This document shows positions 18,204-27,173 of a stretch of DNA of 57,474 bases, one piece after another. Positions within the stretch are counted from its first letter, which is position 1, and the number at the start of each line of letters is the position of its first letter. A program made the position numbers and the translations under genes. The notes under the pieces were generated by a model. The model saw nothing but the letters and a program-made list of their open reading frames with translations, ran no database searches and was not told the DNA's origin. The stretch covers positions 1 through 57,474 of the forward strand of contig DXBY01000153.1 in assembly GCA_019116305.1 (NCBI GenBank), in the 5' to 3' direction. The stretch comes from Candidatus Ruania gallistercoris. GTDB lineage: Bacteria > Actinomycetota > Actinomycetes > Actinomycetales > Beutenbergiaceae.

Positions 18204-19410
18204 GGTTGCGGGCGATGTGGAACGGGTCCTTCACCGGAAGGGCCACCACCTCGTCCTTCGGCTGCCCGCTGCGGTCCCGGATCTGGATCCACTCCCGGCC
18301 CTGGTCCCCGCCCGGGAAGGTGCTCAGGGTGTACTCCCAGATCCGGTCGAACCACGGCGCGGCCGCCGGCTGACCATAGCGCCGGGCGGCGATCGCCGTG
18401 GTGGCGCAGGCCTCCGAGTGCACCCACCACAGCTTGGTGTCCCAGGTAGCCAGCACGCCCTCGGTGTAGGGCGCTTGCTCGGCGGTGCCGGCCGGCCGGA
18501 CGGGGCCGGCGGCATCGGTGTAGCGCAGGAGTCCGCCGTGCTCGCGGTCCCAGCCGAGTTCGCACAGCGCGGGCACGCTGTCCAGGGCCTGTCGTCGGTG
18601 GGCGTCGGTGCCGAGCAGCTCACCGGCGGCCAGCACCATCCAGATCGCTTCGATGGCGTGCCCAGGAACGCGGTGCCGCTCGACCACGGTCTCGGTGCCC
18701 GCGTCCGGGGCACCGCCGGCCCGAGGCATCTCCACGAACGTCCCGTCCGCAGCGCGGAAGGACATCACGTGCTCGATCTCCGTGGCCAGAGCGGCCCGGG
18801 TGGTGGTGCCGTCCAGGTCCAGCGACCCCTCGGCCTGGGCGAGGACCAGCAGGGCGTTCAGGGCGATCATGTGCGGCCCGAGCGCGTCCCGCCCGGCCGG
18901 GATCTGATAGGGCGGGGTGGGACCGGTGCCGGCGTGGATGTCGGCCAGCGCTCGCTCCAGCACGCTGCGCGCCGGGACCAGCACGGCCGGGTCCGCCGTG
19001 CGTGCCGCCAGGCCCGCCAGGCCCATCACCGCGAACAGGTCGGCGTACACGCTCCGGTCCGGGACGGTGGGGTCGACCACCGGTGAGCCATCCCGCTGCA
19101 CCGCGAAGCGGCAGGTGCCGTCGGTGCGTACGGCGTGGTCGGTGAGGAACTGGCCGCCCCGCTCCGCCCAGCCGGTGAGCAGCTCGGGGTCGGCGGAGAG
19201 CAGCCCCTGCTCGGCCAGGGTGGCGGCGTGGCTGAGCAGCCAGACGAATCGCCCCTGGGACCAGGTGAACTTGGTCTCCGCCGTTCGGGTCCGACCACGG
19301 TTGTCGAAGCAGGTGTGAAACCCGCCGAGCTCGTGGTCGATCCCGTTCTCGTACCAGAACGGCAGGATGACCTGCTCCAGCTCGGTACGGGCGCGTTTCG
19401 CGAACCCCAT
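18136..19410 (-). CDS. AGE family epimerase/isomerase (N-acylglucosamine 2-epimerase-like)
   Basis: FWYENGIDHELGGFHTCFDNRGR, KFTWSQGRFVWLLS, RVPGHAIEAIWM, KLWWVHSEA motifs. Confidence 0.9.
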   Translation of the reverse strand: MGFAKRARTELEQVILPFWYENGIDHELGGFHTCFDNRGRTRTAETKFTWSQGRFVWLLSHAATLAEQGLLSADPELLTGWAERGGQFLTDHAVRTDGTCRFAVQRDGSPVVDPTVPDRSVYADLFAVMGLAGLAARTADPAVLVPARSVLERALADIHAGTGPTPPYQIPAGRDALGPHMIALNALLVLAQAEGSLDLDGTTTRAALATEIEHVMSFRAADGTFVEMPRAGGAPDAGTETVVERHRVPGHAIEAIWMVLAAGELLGTDAHRRQALDSVPALCELGWDREHGGLLRYTDAAGPVRPAGTAEQAPYTEGVLATWDTKLWWVHSEACATTAIAARRYGQPAAAPWFDRIWEYTLSTFPGGDQGREWIQIRDRSGQPKDEVVALPVKDPFHIARNLMQLVELGAETHPAAGVPRPAS

Positions 19411-19479
19411 CCAGCCTCCTCGCCTCGGTGTTCAGCGTCGTCGGTTCCCCGCCGATCCTAAGCGAGCCGACCCGATCCG

Positions 19480-19493
19480 TGCAAGCGGTTGCA
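19480..19493. promoter_or_regulatory. LacI-family operator (site 4) upstream of AGE epimerase gene
   Basis: TGCAAGCGGTTGCA, identical to site 2 core. Confidence 0.7.
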
Positions 19494-19637
19494 GGGGTGG
19501 TCACGGTGGCGCATTGTCGCGACGTCAGGGGAGGGGTGGCCTGCTTTTCGGCGCGCTGCTGCGGATCGCCGGTCGCTGCCAGACGCCTCGCCGGGGGAGT
19601 GGTCCCGTCTGCTGTCGGCGGGATCTTCGTCAGGGTG

Positions 19638-19666
19638 TTGACCCGGCACGGTCCGCTCGCTACAGT
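19638..19666 (+). promoter_or_regulatory. Putative sigma70 promoter of nagB-like gene
   Basis: TTGACC (19638-19643), 17-nt spacer, TACAGT (19661-19666). Confidence 0.6.
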
Positions 19667-19670
19667 CATC

Positions 19671-19684
19671 TGCAACCGATTGCA
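19671..19684. promoter_or_regulatory. LacI-family operator (site 5)
   Basis: TGCAACCGATTGCA between the promoter and the nagB-like start codon. Confidence 0.7.
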
Positions 19685-19697
19685 ATGGAGAGTGAGA

Positions 19698-20483
19698 ATG
19701 GTCCTGACGGAGTCTGATGTGCACCCGCCCACGGTCCGCATCGGTGCGACCGTGGCCGAGGCTGCCGAGGCCGCCGCCGAACGGGCCGCAGCGGGGATCC
19801 TGGCTGCCCTGGCTGCACGAGGCTCGGCCCGAGTGCTGTTCGCCAGCGCGCCCTCCCAGGAGGCGATGCTCGCCCGGCTCGGCGCTGATTCGCGGATCGA
19901 TTGGTCGCTGGTGCACTCCTTCCACCTGGACGAGTACGTCGGCCTGCCGGCCAGCGCCCCGCAGTCCTTCGGGCAGTGGCTGCAGGACCGGCTTCCGGCC
20001 GCGGCACTGCCCGGATTCGTTCGGATGCATGCCGAGGACGAGGCCGGAGTGATAGCCGAGATCGAGCGGTACAGCACCCTCATCGGGGAGGCACCGGTCG
20101 ACGTCACCTGCCTGGGGATCGGGGTGAACGGGCATATCGCCTTCAACGAGCCCGGGGTGTCCGACCTGGACGACCGGGATCGTGCCCGGCAGGTGGACCT
20201 GGACCTGGCCTCCCGCCAGCAGCAGGTGGACGAGGGGCTGTTCCCGACCCTGGCCGACGTGCCGACCTCGGCGATCACCCTCACCGTGCCGGCGGTGACC
20301 GGAGCCCGGATGCTGGTCTGCACTGTGCTCGGGTCGCACAAGGCCCAAGCAGTCGCCGGAGCGCTGGAGGGACCGATCGGTGCCGACTGCCCGGGCAGCC
20401 TGATGCAGGCACACCCGGAGGCGTACTGGTTCCTGGACGAGGCTGCCGCCGGGCAGCTGCGGCGGCAGCACCCCGGCCGCTGA
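19698..20483 (+). CDS. glucosamine-6-phosphate deaminase/isomerase family protein
   Basis: FHLDEYVGL, LGIGVNGHIAFNEPG motifs of NagB-type enzymes. Confidence 0.88.
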   Translation: MVLTESDVHPPTVRIGATVAEAAEAAAERAAAGILAALAARGSARVLFASAPSQEAMLARLGADSRIDWSLVHSFHLDEYVGLPASAPQSFGQWLQDRLPAAALPGFVRMHAEDEAGVIAEIERYSTLIGEAPVDVTCLGIGVNGHIAFNEPGVSDLDDRDRARQVDLDLASRQQQVDEGLFPTLADVPTSAITLTVPAVTGARMLVCTVLGSHKAQAVAGALEGPIGADCPGSLMQAHPEAYWFLDEAAAGQLRRQHPGR

Positions 20484-20574
20484 CCCAGCCTGCTGCGCAG
20501 ACGGTGCAACACCGGCCGGTCTGAGCACATAGACCCAGTGGACCCGAGTATCGCCTGATCCGCTGGAGGCTGTG

Positions 20575-22098
20575 ATGACCCGCAGCAACGACGAGGACCC
20601 GCTGGAGCGGCTGCGCGCCGCCGACCCTGCCGTCGATGGCGCAGCACCCGACCGGAACCGCATCCGGGCGGCAGTGGACCGTCGGCTCGCCGAGACGGCC
20701 GGGGCGCCGGAGTCAACGGGACCGGACCCAGCGCCGGGCGTTCACGGTGTCATGGCGGACGCGCATGACCGGGCGGACGAGCACCCCAGGGCGGCTGGAC
20801 AGGACGAGCACCCCGGGGCGGCCGAGCACCGCTCTGCGGACGAGCTCGCCGCACGGCGTCGGCGCCGCCGGCCGCTGCGGTACGCGGCGGCCGCGGTCGG
20901 TGCCGTGCTCCTCCTCGGCGGCGGGTACACGATCGGCGCCGAGTCCGGCGGGCTCGCCGGGAGCGCCGACCTTGCGGCCGGGGGCCAGGCGGAGGAGGAG
21001 CAGGCCAGCTCGCAGGCGTCACCCGAGAGTGCACCGGCGCCGGAGTCGGCTGGCGGCGACGAGTCCGAGCCGGACTCGAGCGGCGGGCAGGACGCGAGCG
21101 GCGAGCAGCAGCGCACAGTGTTCACCGCCGGTGACCTGCCCGCAGGACCCGCGCGCGGTCAGGTCTACGCCCTCGACGTCGCGGCCGGCCAGGCCGAGGC
21201 CCGTGCCACCGACCTGGCCGCTGCCCTAGGGCTGGACGAAGCCCCGCAGGAGCAGGACGGCACCTGGGTGGTCGGTGCCGGGGACGGCAGCACGCCGATG
21301 CTGCGGCTCTACCCGGACGGGACGATGGAGTACGCCGACCCGGAGCTGTACCCGTGGACCTGCCTGCCGGCCGAACCGCCGACCGATCCTGGGTCCACCG
21401 GCGAACCGGGTGCCGGCGAAGAGCCGGGAGCCACCGGCGAGCCCGGTGCCACCATCGAACCGGACGAGGGCGGTGCCCCGAGCGGCCCCGCGGACTGCGC
21501 GGATGCCGAGGTGCCCGCACCTGCCGATGCGGCGGAGACCTTCGCCGCCTTCCTCGACGACGCGGGACTGGTCGCCGACCGGTACGAGATCCGCACCGAG
21601 GACGCCGCGGTGGGGGCCAGGGTCACCGCCACCCTGCTCCTGGACGGACAGCAGAGCCAGGTGAGCGTGGCCGGCATCCTGGTCCCGGGCGGGATCGCCG
21701 CCGCCTGGGGATTGCCCGCCACGGCCACGGACCTGGGCGAGTACCCCCTGATCAGCCCCACCGACGCCGTCCAGCGGCTGATGGACCCGAAGTTCTCCGG
21801 CGGCGCCGACGTGATCACGGTCCCCGGTCCCCGATTCGCCGGCGACCAATCCAGCGGTGTGGTGGCCACTCCCGATCCCCGGTTCTCCGGCCCGGCACCC
21901 ACGTCCGGGGCGCCGGTGCCCTGGCCGGTGCGGGAGGTCCAGATCACGACGGCGGAGCTCACCCTGGTCCCGGTCCGCACCTCCGCCGGGGTGCTCGCCC
22001 TGCCCAGCTATGAACTCGCCGGGACCGATGCGGGCGGCACCGAAGGCACCTGGACGGTGCCAGCCCTGACCGAGGACAGCTTCGACTTCACCGGCTGA
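20575..22098 (+). CDS. hypothetical membrane-anchored protein (single TM, anti-sigma-factor-like layout)
   Basis: Cytoplasmic DPLERLRAADPA start, TM segment YAAAAVGAVLLLGGGYTIG, long Pro/Glu/Gly-rich extracytoplasmic part. Confidence 0.6.
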   Translation: MTRSNDEDPLERLRAADPAVDGAAPDRNRIRAAVDRRLAETAGAPESTGPDPAPGVHGVMADAHDRADEHPRAAGQDEHPGAAEHRSADELAARRRRRRPLRYAAAAVGAVLLLGGGYTIGAESGGLAGSADLAAGGQAEEEQASSQASPESAPAPESAGGDESEPDSSGGQDASGEQQRTVFTAGDLPAGPARGQVYALDVAAGQAEARATDLAAALGLDEAPQEQDGTWVVGAGDGSTPMLRLYPDGTMEYADPELYPWTCLPAEPPTDPGSTGEPGAGEEPGATGEPGATIEPDEGGAPSGPADCADAEVPAPADAAETFAAFLDDAGLVADRYEIRTEDAAVGARVTATLLLDGQQSQVSVAGILVPGGIAAAWGLPATATDLGEYPLISPTDAVQRLMDPKFSGGADVITVPGPRFAGDQSSGVVATPDPRFSGPAPTSGAPVPWPVREVQITTAELTLVPVRTSAGVLALPSYELAGTDAGGTEGTWTVPALTEDSFDFTG

Positions 22099-22273
22099 CG
22101 CACCCCAGCCCATACCCTCCGCCGGTGTGTCGCGTTCTGTCCCCCTCCATCGATGCGCCGCGTTCCGTCTCCTCGCGGGCCGTGGAAGAGACGAATCGCG
22201 GCACAGCGACGGCGGTGGGCTCGCGCATCGGACCACCGGTCACCAGGCCGTGGGAGCGTGGCAGACTGCAAGG

Positions 22274-25147
22274 GTGTCGAGCGCCACCGAAACCGATACC
22301 AGCACTGCACTGCTCACCGCGCTGCGCTCCGCGCTGCAAGGCGAGGTGGACGCGAGCACCCGGCGCCGGGCGGAGTACTCCACCGATGCCTCCAACTACC
22401 GGGTGGTGCCCGAGGTGGTGGTCTTCCCCCGCTCCACCCAGGACGTGCTCACCGCGCTGCAGATCGCCCGGACCCACGGCGTCCCGGTGACCTCCCGCGG
22501 CGGCGGTACCTCGATCGCCGGGAACTCGGTGGGCCCTGGGATGATCCTGGAGTTCTCCAAGCACCTGAACCAGATCCTGGAGGTCGACCCCGAGGCACGT
22601 ACCGCACGGGTGCAGCCCGGTGTGATCATGACCGACCTGCAGAAGGCAGCGGCCGTGCACGGGCTCCGGTTCGGCCCCGACCCGTCCAGCCAGGCCCGCG
22701 CCACGATGGGCGGACTGATCGGCAACAACGCCTGCGGCCCGCATGCGGTCGCCTACGGGCACACCGCCAGCCAGGTCATCTCCCTGGAGGTGGTGGACGG
22801 CCAGGGCCGGCGGTTCACCGCCGGTGCCGGCGACCTGGAGGCGGTGCCCGGGCTGTCCGAGCTGGTGCAGGGGAAGCTGGCCACCATCCGCACCGAGTTC
22901 GCCCGCTTCTCCCGGCAGCTCTCCGGCTACTCCCTGGAGCACCTGCTCCCGGAGAACGGCAGCGACCTGGCGAAATTCCTGGTCGGCACCGAAGGCACCC
23001 TGGTCACCGTGCTCGAGGCCACGGTGCGCCTGGTCCCGCTGGCCACCTCCCCGGTACTGCTCGCCCTGGGGTACCCGGACATGCCCTCCGCCGCTGATGC
23101 GGTGCCGGCGATGCTCGCCCACGACGTGCTCGCCGTCGAAGGCCTGGATGCGGAACTGGTGGATGTGGTCCGCCAGCACAAGGGTGACCATGCCGTCCCG
23201 GATCTGCCCGACGGGGCCGGCTGGCTGCTGATCGAGGTGGGCGGCGACAGCCCCGAGGATGCGCTGGCAAAGGCGCAGGCGGTGGCCGCCGATTCCGGGA
23301 CGGACGCGGTCCAGGTGATCCCCGCCGGTCCGGAGGCGGCAGCGATGTGGCAGATCCGCTCCGACGGCGCCGGCCTGGCCGGGCGTACCGCCGCCGGTGC
23401 CCAGGCCTGGCCAGGGTGGGAGGACGCCGCGGTGCCGCCGGAGAACCTGGGCAGCTACCTGCGCGAGTTCCAGGCGCTGATGGCCTCCTACGGCGTCACC
23501 GGTTTGCCCTATGGCCACTTCGGTGACGGCTGCATCCACATCCGGATCGACTTCCCACTCACCGACCAGGCCGGAGCCGAGGCGTTCCGGGCGTTCATGC
23601 TCGACGCCGCCGCCCTGGTGGCCCGGCACGGCGGCTCGCTCTCCGGGGAGCACGGTGACGGGCGTGCTCGGGGTGAGCTGCTCACCGCGATCTACTCCCC
23701 GGCGGCGATCGGGCTGTTCGAACAGGTCAAGGCCCTGCTCGACCCGGCTGACCTGCTCAACCCGGGCGTGGTGGTCCGGCCGAGGGCCGTGGACGCGGAC
23801 CTGCGCCGGCCGCACGCCAAGCCCCTGCCGCTGCTGAACGGATCCGGCTTCTCCTTCGCCCACGACGGCGGGGACATGACCAACGCCGTGCACCGGTGCG
23901 TGGGCCTGGGTAAGTGCCGTGCCGATCTGCCCAGCTCGTTCATGTGCCCCTCCTACCTGGCCACCCGGGACGAACGGAACTCCACCCGCGGGCGCGCACG
24001 AGTGCTGCAGGAGATGGCCAACGGCACGCTGGTGCAGGGCTGGGACTCCCCGGAGGTGCACGAGTCCCTCGACCTGTGCCTGTCCTGCAAGGCCTGCGCC
24101 AGCGACTGCCCCGCCGGAGTGGACATGGCCCAGTACAAGTCCGAGGTGCTGCACCGCACCTACCGCGGCAAACGGCGCCCGGTGAGCCACTACGCGTTGG
24201 GCTGGCTGCCCCGGTGGGCGCGGGCGATCACCGCTGCGCCGGCTCTGGCTCGCGTGGTCAACGCGGTGCTGGGGGTGCGCCCGATCGGCAAGCTGGTGCT
24301 CGCCGCCGGCGGCATGGACACCCGCCGGCAGATGGTCTCCTTCGCCGGGGAGTCCTTCCCCCGGTGGTGGCGCCGTCGCACTGGTGCCCCCGCTGCCCGG
24401 GGGAGCCGGTCTGGCCCACGGAGCGAACGCCGTCGGGAAGTGCTGCTCTGGGCCGACTCGTTCTCCTCCTACCTGGACACCTCCGGAGCCCGCGCCGTGG
24501 CCGACGTGCTGGAACAGGCCGGCTACACCGTGCGGGTGCCGGAGGCTTCCGCCTGCTGCGGCCTCACCTGGATCTCCACCGGCCAGCTCGACGGCGCCCG
24601 GTCCCGGTTGCGGCAGACGATGGACGTGCTCTCCCCGTACGCTCGCGCGGGAATCCCGATCGTGGGTATCGAGCCGTCCTGCACAGCGGTGCTGCGCTCG
24701 GACCTGGTCGACCTGTTCCCCGAGGACGACCGTGCCCGGCTGCTCGCCGAGCACACGTACACCCTGGCCGAGCTGCTCACCGGGGCCGAGGCGCCGCCGG
24801 ACTGGCAGGTCCCGGACCTGACCGGGACCACGATCATCGCTCAGCCGCACTGCCACCAGCACGCGGTGATCGGCTACCAGGCGGACCTGGACCTGCTGCG
24901 GCGCGCCGGGGCCGAGGTGACCACGTTGACCACCTGCTGCGGGCTGGCTGGGAACTTCGGCATGGAGAAGGGCCACTACGACGTCTCGGTGGGCGTGGCG
25001 GAGCAGTCGCTGCTGCCTGCCCTGCGCTCTGCCCCCGAGGGTGCGGTGTACCTGGCGGACGGCTTCTCCTGCCGCACCCAAGCGAGTCACCTGGCCGGCG
25101 TGGAGGGGATACACTTGGCAGAGTTGCTCAGGCGAGCAGGGGCGTAG
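22274..25147 (+). CDS. FAD-binding and (Fe-S)-binding oxidoreductase (D-lactate dehydrogenase/glycolate oxidase-like)
   Basis: FAD-binding 4 domain (SRGGGTSIAGNSVGPGMIL), CLSCKACASDCPAGVDM Fe-S motif, C-terminal CCG domain (SACCGLTW, TTCCGLAGNFG). Confidence 0.92.
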   Translation: MSSATETDTSTALLTALRSALQGEVDASTRRRAEYSTDASNYRVVPEVVVFPRSTQDVLTALQIARTHGVPVTSRGGGTSIAGNSVGPGMILEFSKHLNQILEVDPEARTARVQPGVIMTDLQKAAAVHGLRFGPDPSSQARATMGGLIGNNACGPHAVAYGHTASQVISLEVVDGQGRRFTAGAGDLEAVPGLSELVQGKLATIRTEFARFSRQLSGYSLEHLLPENGSDLAKFLVGTEGTLVTVLEATVRLVPLATSPVLLALGYPDMPSAADAVPAMLAHDVLAVEGLDAELVDVVRQHKGDHAVPDLPDGAGWLLIEVGGDSPEDALAKAQAVAADSGTDAVQVIPAGPEAAAMWQIRSDGAGLAGRTAAGAQAWPGWEDAAVPPENLGSYLREFQALMASYGVTGLPYGHFGDGCIHIRIDFPLTDQAGAEAFRAFMLDAAALVARHGGSLSGEHGDGRARGELLTAIYSPAAIGLFEQVKALLDPADLLNPGVVVRPRAVDADLRRPHAKPLPLLNGSGFSFAHDGGDMTNAVHRCVGLGKCRADLPSSFMCPSYLATRDERNSTRGRARVLQEMANGTLVQGWDSPEVHESLDLCLSCKACASDCPAGVDMAQYKSEVLHRTYRGKRRPVSHYALGWLPRWARAITAAPALARVVNAVLGVRPIGKLVLAAGGMDTRRQMVSFAGESFPRWWRRRTGAPAARGSRSGPRSERRREVLLWADSFSSYLDTSGARAVADVLEQAGYTVRVPEASACCGLTWISTGQLDGARSRLRQTMDVLSPYARAGIPIVGIEPSCTAVLRSDLVDLFPEDDRARLLAEHTYTLAELLTGAEAPPDWQVPDLTGTTIIAQPHCHQHAVIGYQADLDLLRRAGAEVTTLTTCCGLAGNFGMEKGHYDVSVGVAEQSLLPALRSAPEGAVYLADGFSCRTQASHLAGVEGIHLAELLRRAGA

Positions 25148-25201
25148 TTGGGCATCTGTTGACCTTCACTCACCCCACGGTCCACTGAGAGGCTCCCCTC
25201 C

Positions 25202-26326
25202 ATGCCGTCGTTCGCCTTCGAGTCCGGTTATCTCGTTCCCGCCTCGATCGGCCAACCGAGCACGAGTCCGCTCACCCCGGAGGTCCGCAGAGCGCTGCGG
25301 GACTATCTGCTGGACGTGATCGAGGCGGACCTGTTCCCGATCGAGTGGAGCGGTGAGGACGATCCGGTCCTGACGGCGATGGACGTGGCCGGGCAGGTAG
25401 TCACCGCCGTGGTCACTGACAAGCTGGACGGCGACCGGCTGCTGTCTGCGCTCACCCGTGCCGGCGAAGCGACCGCGAGCCCGTGGCTGACCATCGCCGG
25501 GCGGTACCACAGCGGGGTGGGCGGTTTCCGTCGGGACTGGAACGCGTTCCGCGAGTCCCGCCCGGCCGGTGCCCAGCCCGGGCCACAGCTGTATGTGGTG
25601 GCCGGGGAGGTGACCCGCGAAGTACTCGAGGCCACCCGGGTGCTGCACGGGGTGCAGGTGTTCGCCGTGGATGCGCGTGAGAGCTCCACCGGGCAGCAGC
25701 TGCTCGACGTGACTCCGGTGCAGCCGGCCACGATCCGGGTGCTCGAGGGAGCTGTGGTGCACGAGATCGAACCGGCGATCACCGCGGCGAGCCCGGGTCC
25801 GGCGTTGTCGGCACCGACCCCGGTTGCTGCCGATGTGGCGCGCACGGCCGAGGAACCACCAGAGCCGGAGACCCCGGGCTCTGCTGACCCGGCTGAGCCG
25901 GTGCCGGAGGAATCGGAGCTGGCTGCCGGCGCGGGGGCGGTAGCCGTACCCGCTGACTCGGTGCCGGCTCGGGCTGCTCCGTTCCCGGAGCGCTCCCCGG
26001 CCACCGCGCCGGAACCGGAACCGGAGACCGACCCCGTGGACCCCCAGCTGCGCGCCGTAGCCCAGCTCGTCGGTGCGCCGATGCCGATCGAGCTCCGGCA
26101 TGCCGGTCAGGTGCAGCATGCCGTGCTCACCGCCGAGGGGGCGTTGCAGGTGGGTGAGGCGAGGGTAGCCACCATCGAACGAGCCACCGAGATCCTCGGC
26201 GGCGAGCCGAGTCATGCCTGGACGGCCTGGCACGTGGCCGGGTTCCCGATGGCGGACGCACGGGCCGAGGCGACCCGCGCCCCAGCACCGGTGCGCAGTG
26301 CGCGTCGGCGCCGCCGGGCTGGCTGA
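25202..26326 (+). CDS. hypothetical protein with C-terminal RAMA-like (restriction system modified-DNA reader) domain
   Basis: C-terminus VGAPMPIELRHAGQVQHAVLTAEGALQVGEARVATIERATEILGGEPSHAWTAWHV resembles RAMA; Pro/Glu-rich linker. Confidence 0.55.
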   Translation: MPSFAFESGYLVPASIGQPSTSPLTPEVRRALRDYLLDVIEADLFPIEWSGEDDPVLTAMDVAGQVVTAVVTDKLDGDRLLSALTRAGEATASPWLTIAGRYHSGVGGFRRDWNAFRESRPAGAQPGPQLYVVAGEVTREVLEATRVLHGVQVFAVDARESSTGQQLLDVTPVQPATIRVLEGAVVHEIEPAITAASPGPALSAPTPVAADVARTAEEPPEPETPGSADPAEPVPEESELAAGAGAVAVPADSVPARAAPFPERSPATAPEPEPETDPVDPQLRAVAQLVGAPMPIELRHAGQVQHAVLTAEGALQVGEARVATIERATEILGGEPSHAWTAWHVAGFPMADARAEATRAPAPVRSARRRRRAG

Positions 26327-26390
26327 TCGGGGCGGCGGTCTCGGCTGATCAGGGACCGGACCGCTGATCAGGCCACCGGGTTGGTAGGCC

Positions 26391-27095
26391 TCAGAGCAGC
26401 GGGAGGTGCGGCGCCAGGTCGGGGAGACCGTCGCTGGGGTACTCCGGGCGGACCGCTTCCCGGCGGACGGCTTCGTCCCAGGAGATCCGGCCCGTGGCTA
26501 CCAGGATCCATGCCTCCTCGTCGGCCATGAGCAGGCGGTAGCCGGTGCGCTCGGTGACGATCTGCAGGAGTGCCTCAGCGACCAGGTGCCGGGCACCGCT
26601 GTCCACCGGGACGGGATCGCCCAGGGCGGGGGCGAGGTCGTACCCGTGTACGACCAGCTCGACCAGGCGGGTGAGGAGGAAGTCCCCGACGCTGATCGCG
26701 CCGTACCGGGTGTGGACCAGGGTGTGCGCATTGTTGGCGACCAGCACCTCGGCATGCTGCAGCGCCCGGTCCGCGATCGGTTCGACGGCGGTGAGGACAT
26801 CCTCGGCCTCGGCGGCCAGCGCCTGGGTCTTCGCCGCGATCGCCTCCGCCCGGGCGGCGTAGTGGGCGAGGTACTCCCCCACGCTGAGCACCGGCTCCGC
26901 TCCACCCGGCTCACACGGTTCGCACCGGTTGATCGGGTCGAGCGCGACGCCGAGATGCGCCACCACCTCCCGCACCGTCCAACCGGGCAGTGAGCTCTGC
27001 TCCGCCAGCACCGCGTCGGCGGTGTCCTCCAGCCGGGTGTGCAGCAGTTCCCACTGGTCGCGGAGCTCACCGACGATCTGCGCTGGAGTGGCCAT
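26391..27095 (-). CDS. maleylpyruvate isomerase family mycothiol-dependent enzyme / DinB-like
   Basis: LPGWTVREVVAHLGV and LTRLVELVVHGYDLAPALG motifs. Confidence 0.8.
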   Translation of the reverse strand: MATPAQIVGELRDQWELLHTRLEDTADAVLAEQSSLPGWTVREVVAHLGVALDPINRCEPCEPGGAEPVLSVGEYLAHYAARAEAIAAKTQALAAEAEDVLTAVEPIADRALQHAEVLVANNAHTLVHTRYGAISVGDFLLTRLVELVVHGYDLAPALGDPVPVDSGARHLVAEALLQIVTERTGYRLLMADEEAWILVATGRISWDEAVRREAVRPEYPSDGLPDLAPHLPLL

Positions 27096-27173
27096 CTGTC
27101 CATCATGGCGCACCGGCCCGCGCTGTGGGGGAGGGACGCGATAGCCTCCAGGGACGATAACGAGAGGCGGGAC

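Noticed and set aside
20140-20160. NagB motif GVNGHIAFNEP has Asn where E. coli NagB has Asp (GNDGHIAFNEP)
   Set aside because: As I recall, Bacillus-type NagB proteins also carry Asn here (RNGHIGFNEP), so not evidence of inactivation.
20490-20530. Hairpin CGGTG-CAA-CACCG after the nagB-like gene as a terminator
   Set aside because: Only ~5 bp core; too weak to call confidently.
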